A stretch of 5,897 nucleotides of DNA. Origin: Gemmatimonadota bacterium (GTDB lineage: Bacteria; Gemmatimonadota; Gemmatimonadetes; Gemmatimonadales; GWC2-71-9). Of the stretch, positions 5,276-5,897 are shown in pieces. Each line of letters starts with the position of its first letter. Position 1 is the stretch's first letter. The notes below the pieces were generated by a model. It did no database searches and was not told the origin of the DNA. It was given only the letters and a program-made list of their open reading frames with translations. Where the stretch lies: positions 1 through 5,897 of the forward strand of contig QHVD01000237.1 of NCBI GenBank assembly GCA_003222235.1, written 5' to 3'. A program made the position numbers and the translations under genes.

Positions 5276-5361
5276 AGCCGCGACTCGGCCTCTCCCCGCT
5301 GAAGCGGGGTTGCCACGATCGGCCGGTTTACCGGCCAGAGGCCGAGCCGCGAGTTTACTCG
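5267..5361. repeat. Composite palindromic element: four hairpins plus an outer stem
   Basis: Hairpin A is CGCGGC-TGAA-GCCGCG (5267-5282). Left outer arm CTCGGCCTCT is 5284-5293. Hairpin B is CCCCGC-TGAA-GCGGGG (5294-5309). An 11-nt spacer follows (5310-5320). Hairpin C is GGCCGG-TTTA-CCGGCC (5321-5336). Right outer arm AGAGGCCGAG (5337-5346) is exactly complementary to the left arm. Hairpin D is CGAG-TTTA-CTCG (5350-5361). B and C abut the outer stem, so the core 5284-5346 folds as a multi-branched cruciform. The two flanking hairpins carry the same two loops (TGAA left, TTTA right). No U-tract follows, so it is not a classic intrinsic terminator, although it lies between convergent genes and could stop or stabilise both transcripts. 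REP-like elements mobilised by RAYT transposases have comparable architecture; no transposase is in the window. Confidence 0.85.
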
Positions 5362-5408
5362 TGCACTTCTGGCTGCTGAAGCGGAGCAGAAGGATGGGCT
5401 CGGGGCAT

Positions 5409-5897
5409 CTATTGCTGGAGTCGGCGCAGATAGGACTCGGGGTCCTTCAGGAAGTCCCGCGTCAGGGCGACGTGGTCCAGCTCTTCGTAGCCGACGGCGC
5501 GCAGCGGCGCATGGTCGAAGCTGTAGATCCTCGAGTGCGGGAACGCGAGCAGGATCGGCGAATGCGTGGCGACGATGAACTGCGCGTCCTGCGTGACCAT
5601 GTCGGAGAGCATGGCGAGCAGGGCGAGCTGGCTCTGAGGTGAGAGCGGTGCTTCCGGCTCGTCGAGCAGGTAGAGCCCGCCGGGAACGAAGCGGGACTGG
5701 AACAGCTTGAGGAAGCTCTGGCCGTGCGAGTTCGCGTCGAGATCGATGCCGTAGCGCCGCTCCATGTCGGCGAGGGAGGCGCGCATCGGTCCCTGGGCGA
5801 GGCCGAGGGCGTGCGCCGAGCGGTCCTGAGCCCGATACTCCTGCTCCAGCTCACGGAGCCGGGCGAGCATCTCGCCACGCTCCCGGGCGAGCCGCCG
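5409..5897 (-). CDS. AAA/ABC-type ATPase (predicted ATPase, COG3910-like), N-terminus beyond the window
   Basis: The C-terminal 162 residues of a P-loop ATPase; the frame is open to the last base, so the gene is 5'-partial. Visible in order (counted from the first visible residue): a charged helix (1-28); an ABC-signature-like SHGQSF (57-62); Walker B LYLLDEPEAPLSP (75-87) with catalytic-type Asp79-Glu80; and the switch/H-loop segment FIVATHSPILL (107-117). The end, VGYEELDHVALTRDFLKDPE, is typical of the small single-domain ATPases of this group. The Walker A motif should lie just off the right edge. Such proteins are soluble, resemble the head domains of ABC/SMC ATPases, and have no well-established role; some relatives occur in defence loci, but nothing adjacent here argues for that. 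Convergent with the DinB gene, with the composite palindrome between. The ATG at 5870 is internal, not the start. Confidence 0.88.
   Translation of the reverse strand, partial: RRLARERGEMLARLRELEQEYRAQDRSAHALGLAQGPMRASLADMERRYGIDLDANSHGQSFLKLFQSRFVPGGLYLLDEPEAPLSPQSQLALLAMLSDMVTQDAQFIVATHSPILLAFPHSRIYSFDHAPLRAVGYEELDHVALTRDFLKDPESYLRRLQQ

Noticed and set aside
5284..5346. tRNA-like cloverleaf or CRISPR array at the hairpin cluster.
   Set aside because: There are no tRNA consensus positions (no T-loop GTTCGANTC, no CCA-like acceptor), and no regularly spaced direct repeats with unique spacers.
5373..5389. CTGCT / AGCAG inverted repeat containing TGAAGCGG, similar to the TGAA hairpins nearby.
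   Set aside because: The stem is only 5 bp and the TGAA is not positioned as the loop, so it is at most a degraded copy.

Overview
The window is high-GC bacterial DNA. Real genes use G or C at most third codon positions, starts include GTG, Shine-Dalgarno sites are clear, and genes often overlap by 4 bp. No taxonomic marker is present. The gene mix (YeeE/YedE pair, DinB, PQQ-type dehydrogenase with fused cytochrome c, helix-hairpin-helix membrane protein) fits an uncultured soil or sediment lineage, but that is inference.

Left part (1-2025, minus strand, read right to left). A 162-residue membrane-anchored protein of unknown function (2025-1537) is followed in the same reading frame, after one TGA, by the last blade of a glucose/sorbosone-type (PQQ) dehydrogenase and its fused cytochrome c domain (1536-970). 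The rest of that dehydrogenase is missing. The cytochrome reading frame overlaps the start of an intact short-chain dehydrogenase/reductase (973-149) by an ATGA. Just past it lies what looks like the frameshifted C-terminus of an Old Yellow Enzyme-type reductase (about 147-80).

Middle (2026-2298). This divergent intergenic stretch holds the most AT-rich DNA in the window. It has a candidate sigma70-like promoter, a perfect 12-bp palindrome over its -10 box, and a possible 41-codon leader ORF whose stop overlaps the next gene's start.

Right part (2299-5275, plus strand). A tightly packed gene run encodes two half-size YeeE/YedE sulfur-transport proteins (2299-2868, 2873-3337), a 442-residue polytopic membrane protein with an internally duplicated membrane domain and a C-terminal helix-hairpin-helix module (3298-4626), a 35-residue N-terminal fragment resembling antibiotic-biosynthesis-monooxygenase proteins (4623-4730), and a DinB-family protein (4736-5275). 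Overlaps and gaps of at most 5 bp suggest one transcript.

Right end (5248-5897). A composite palindromic element (four hairpins plus an outer stem) starts inside the dinB-like gene, supplies its stop codon, and fills much of the gap to a convergent minus-strand AAA/ABC-type ATPase gene that runs off the window. The best candidates for something undescribed are this composite palindrome and the duplicated membrane/HhH protein beside the YeeE pair. At least three gene remnants (OYE, PQQ dehydrogenase, monooxygenase-like) also mark local gene decay.
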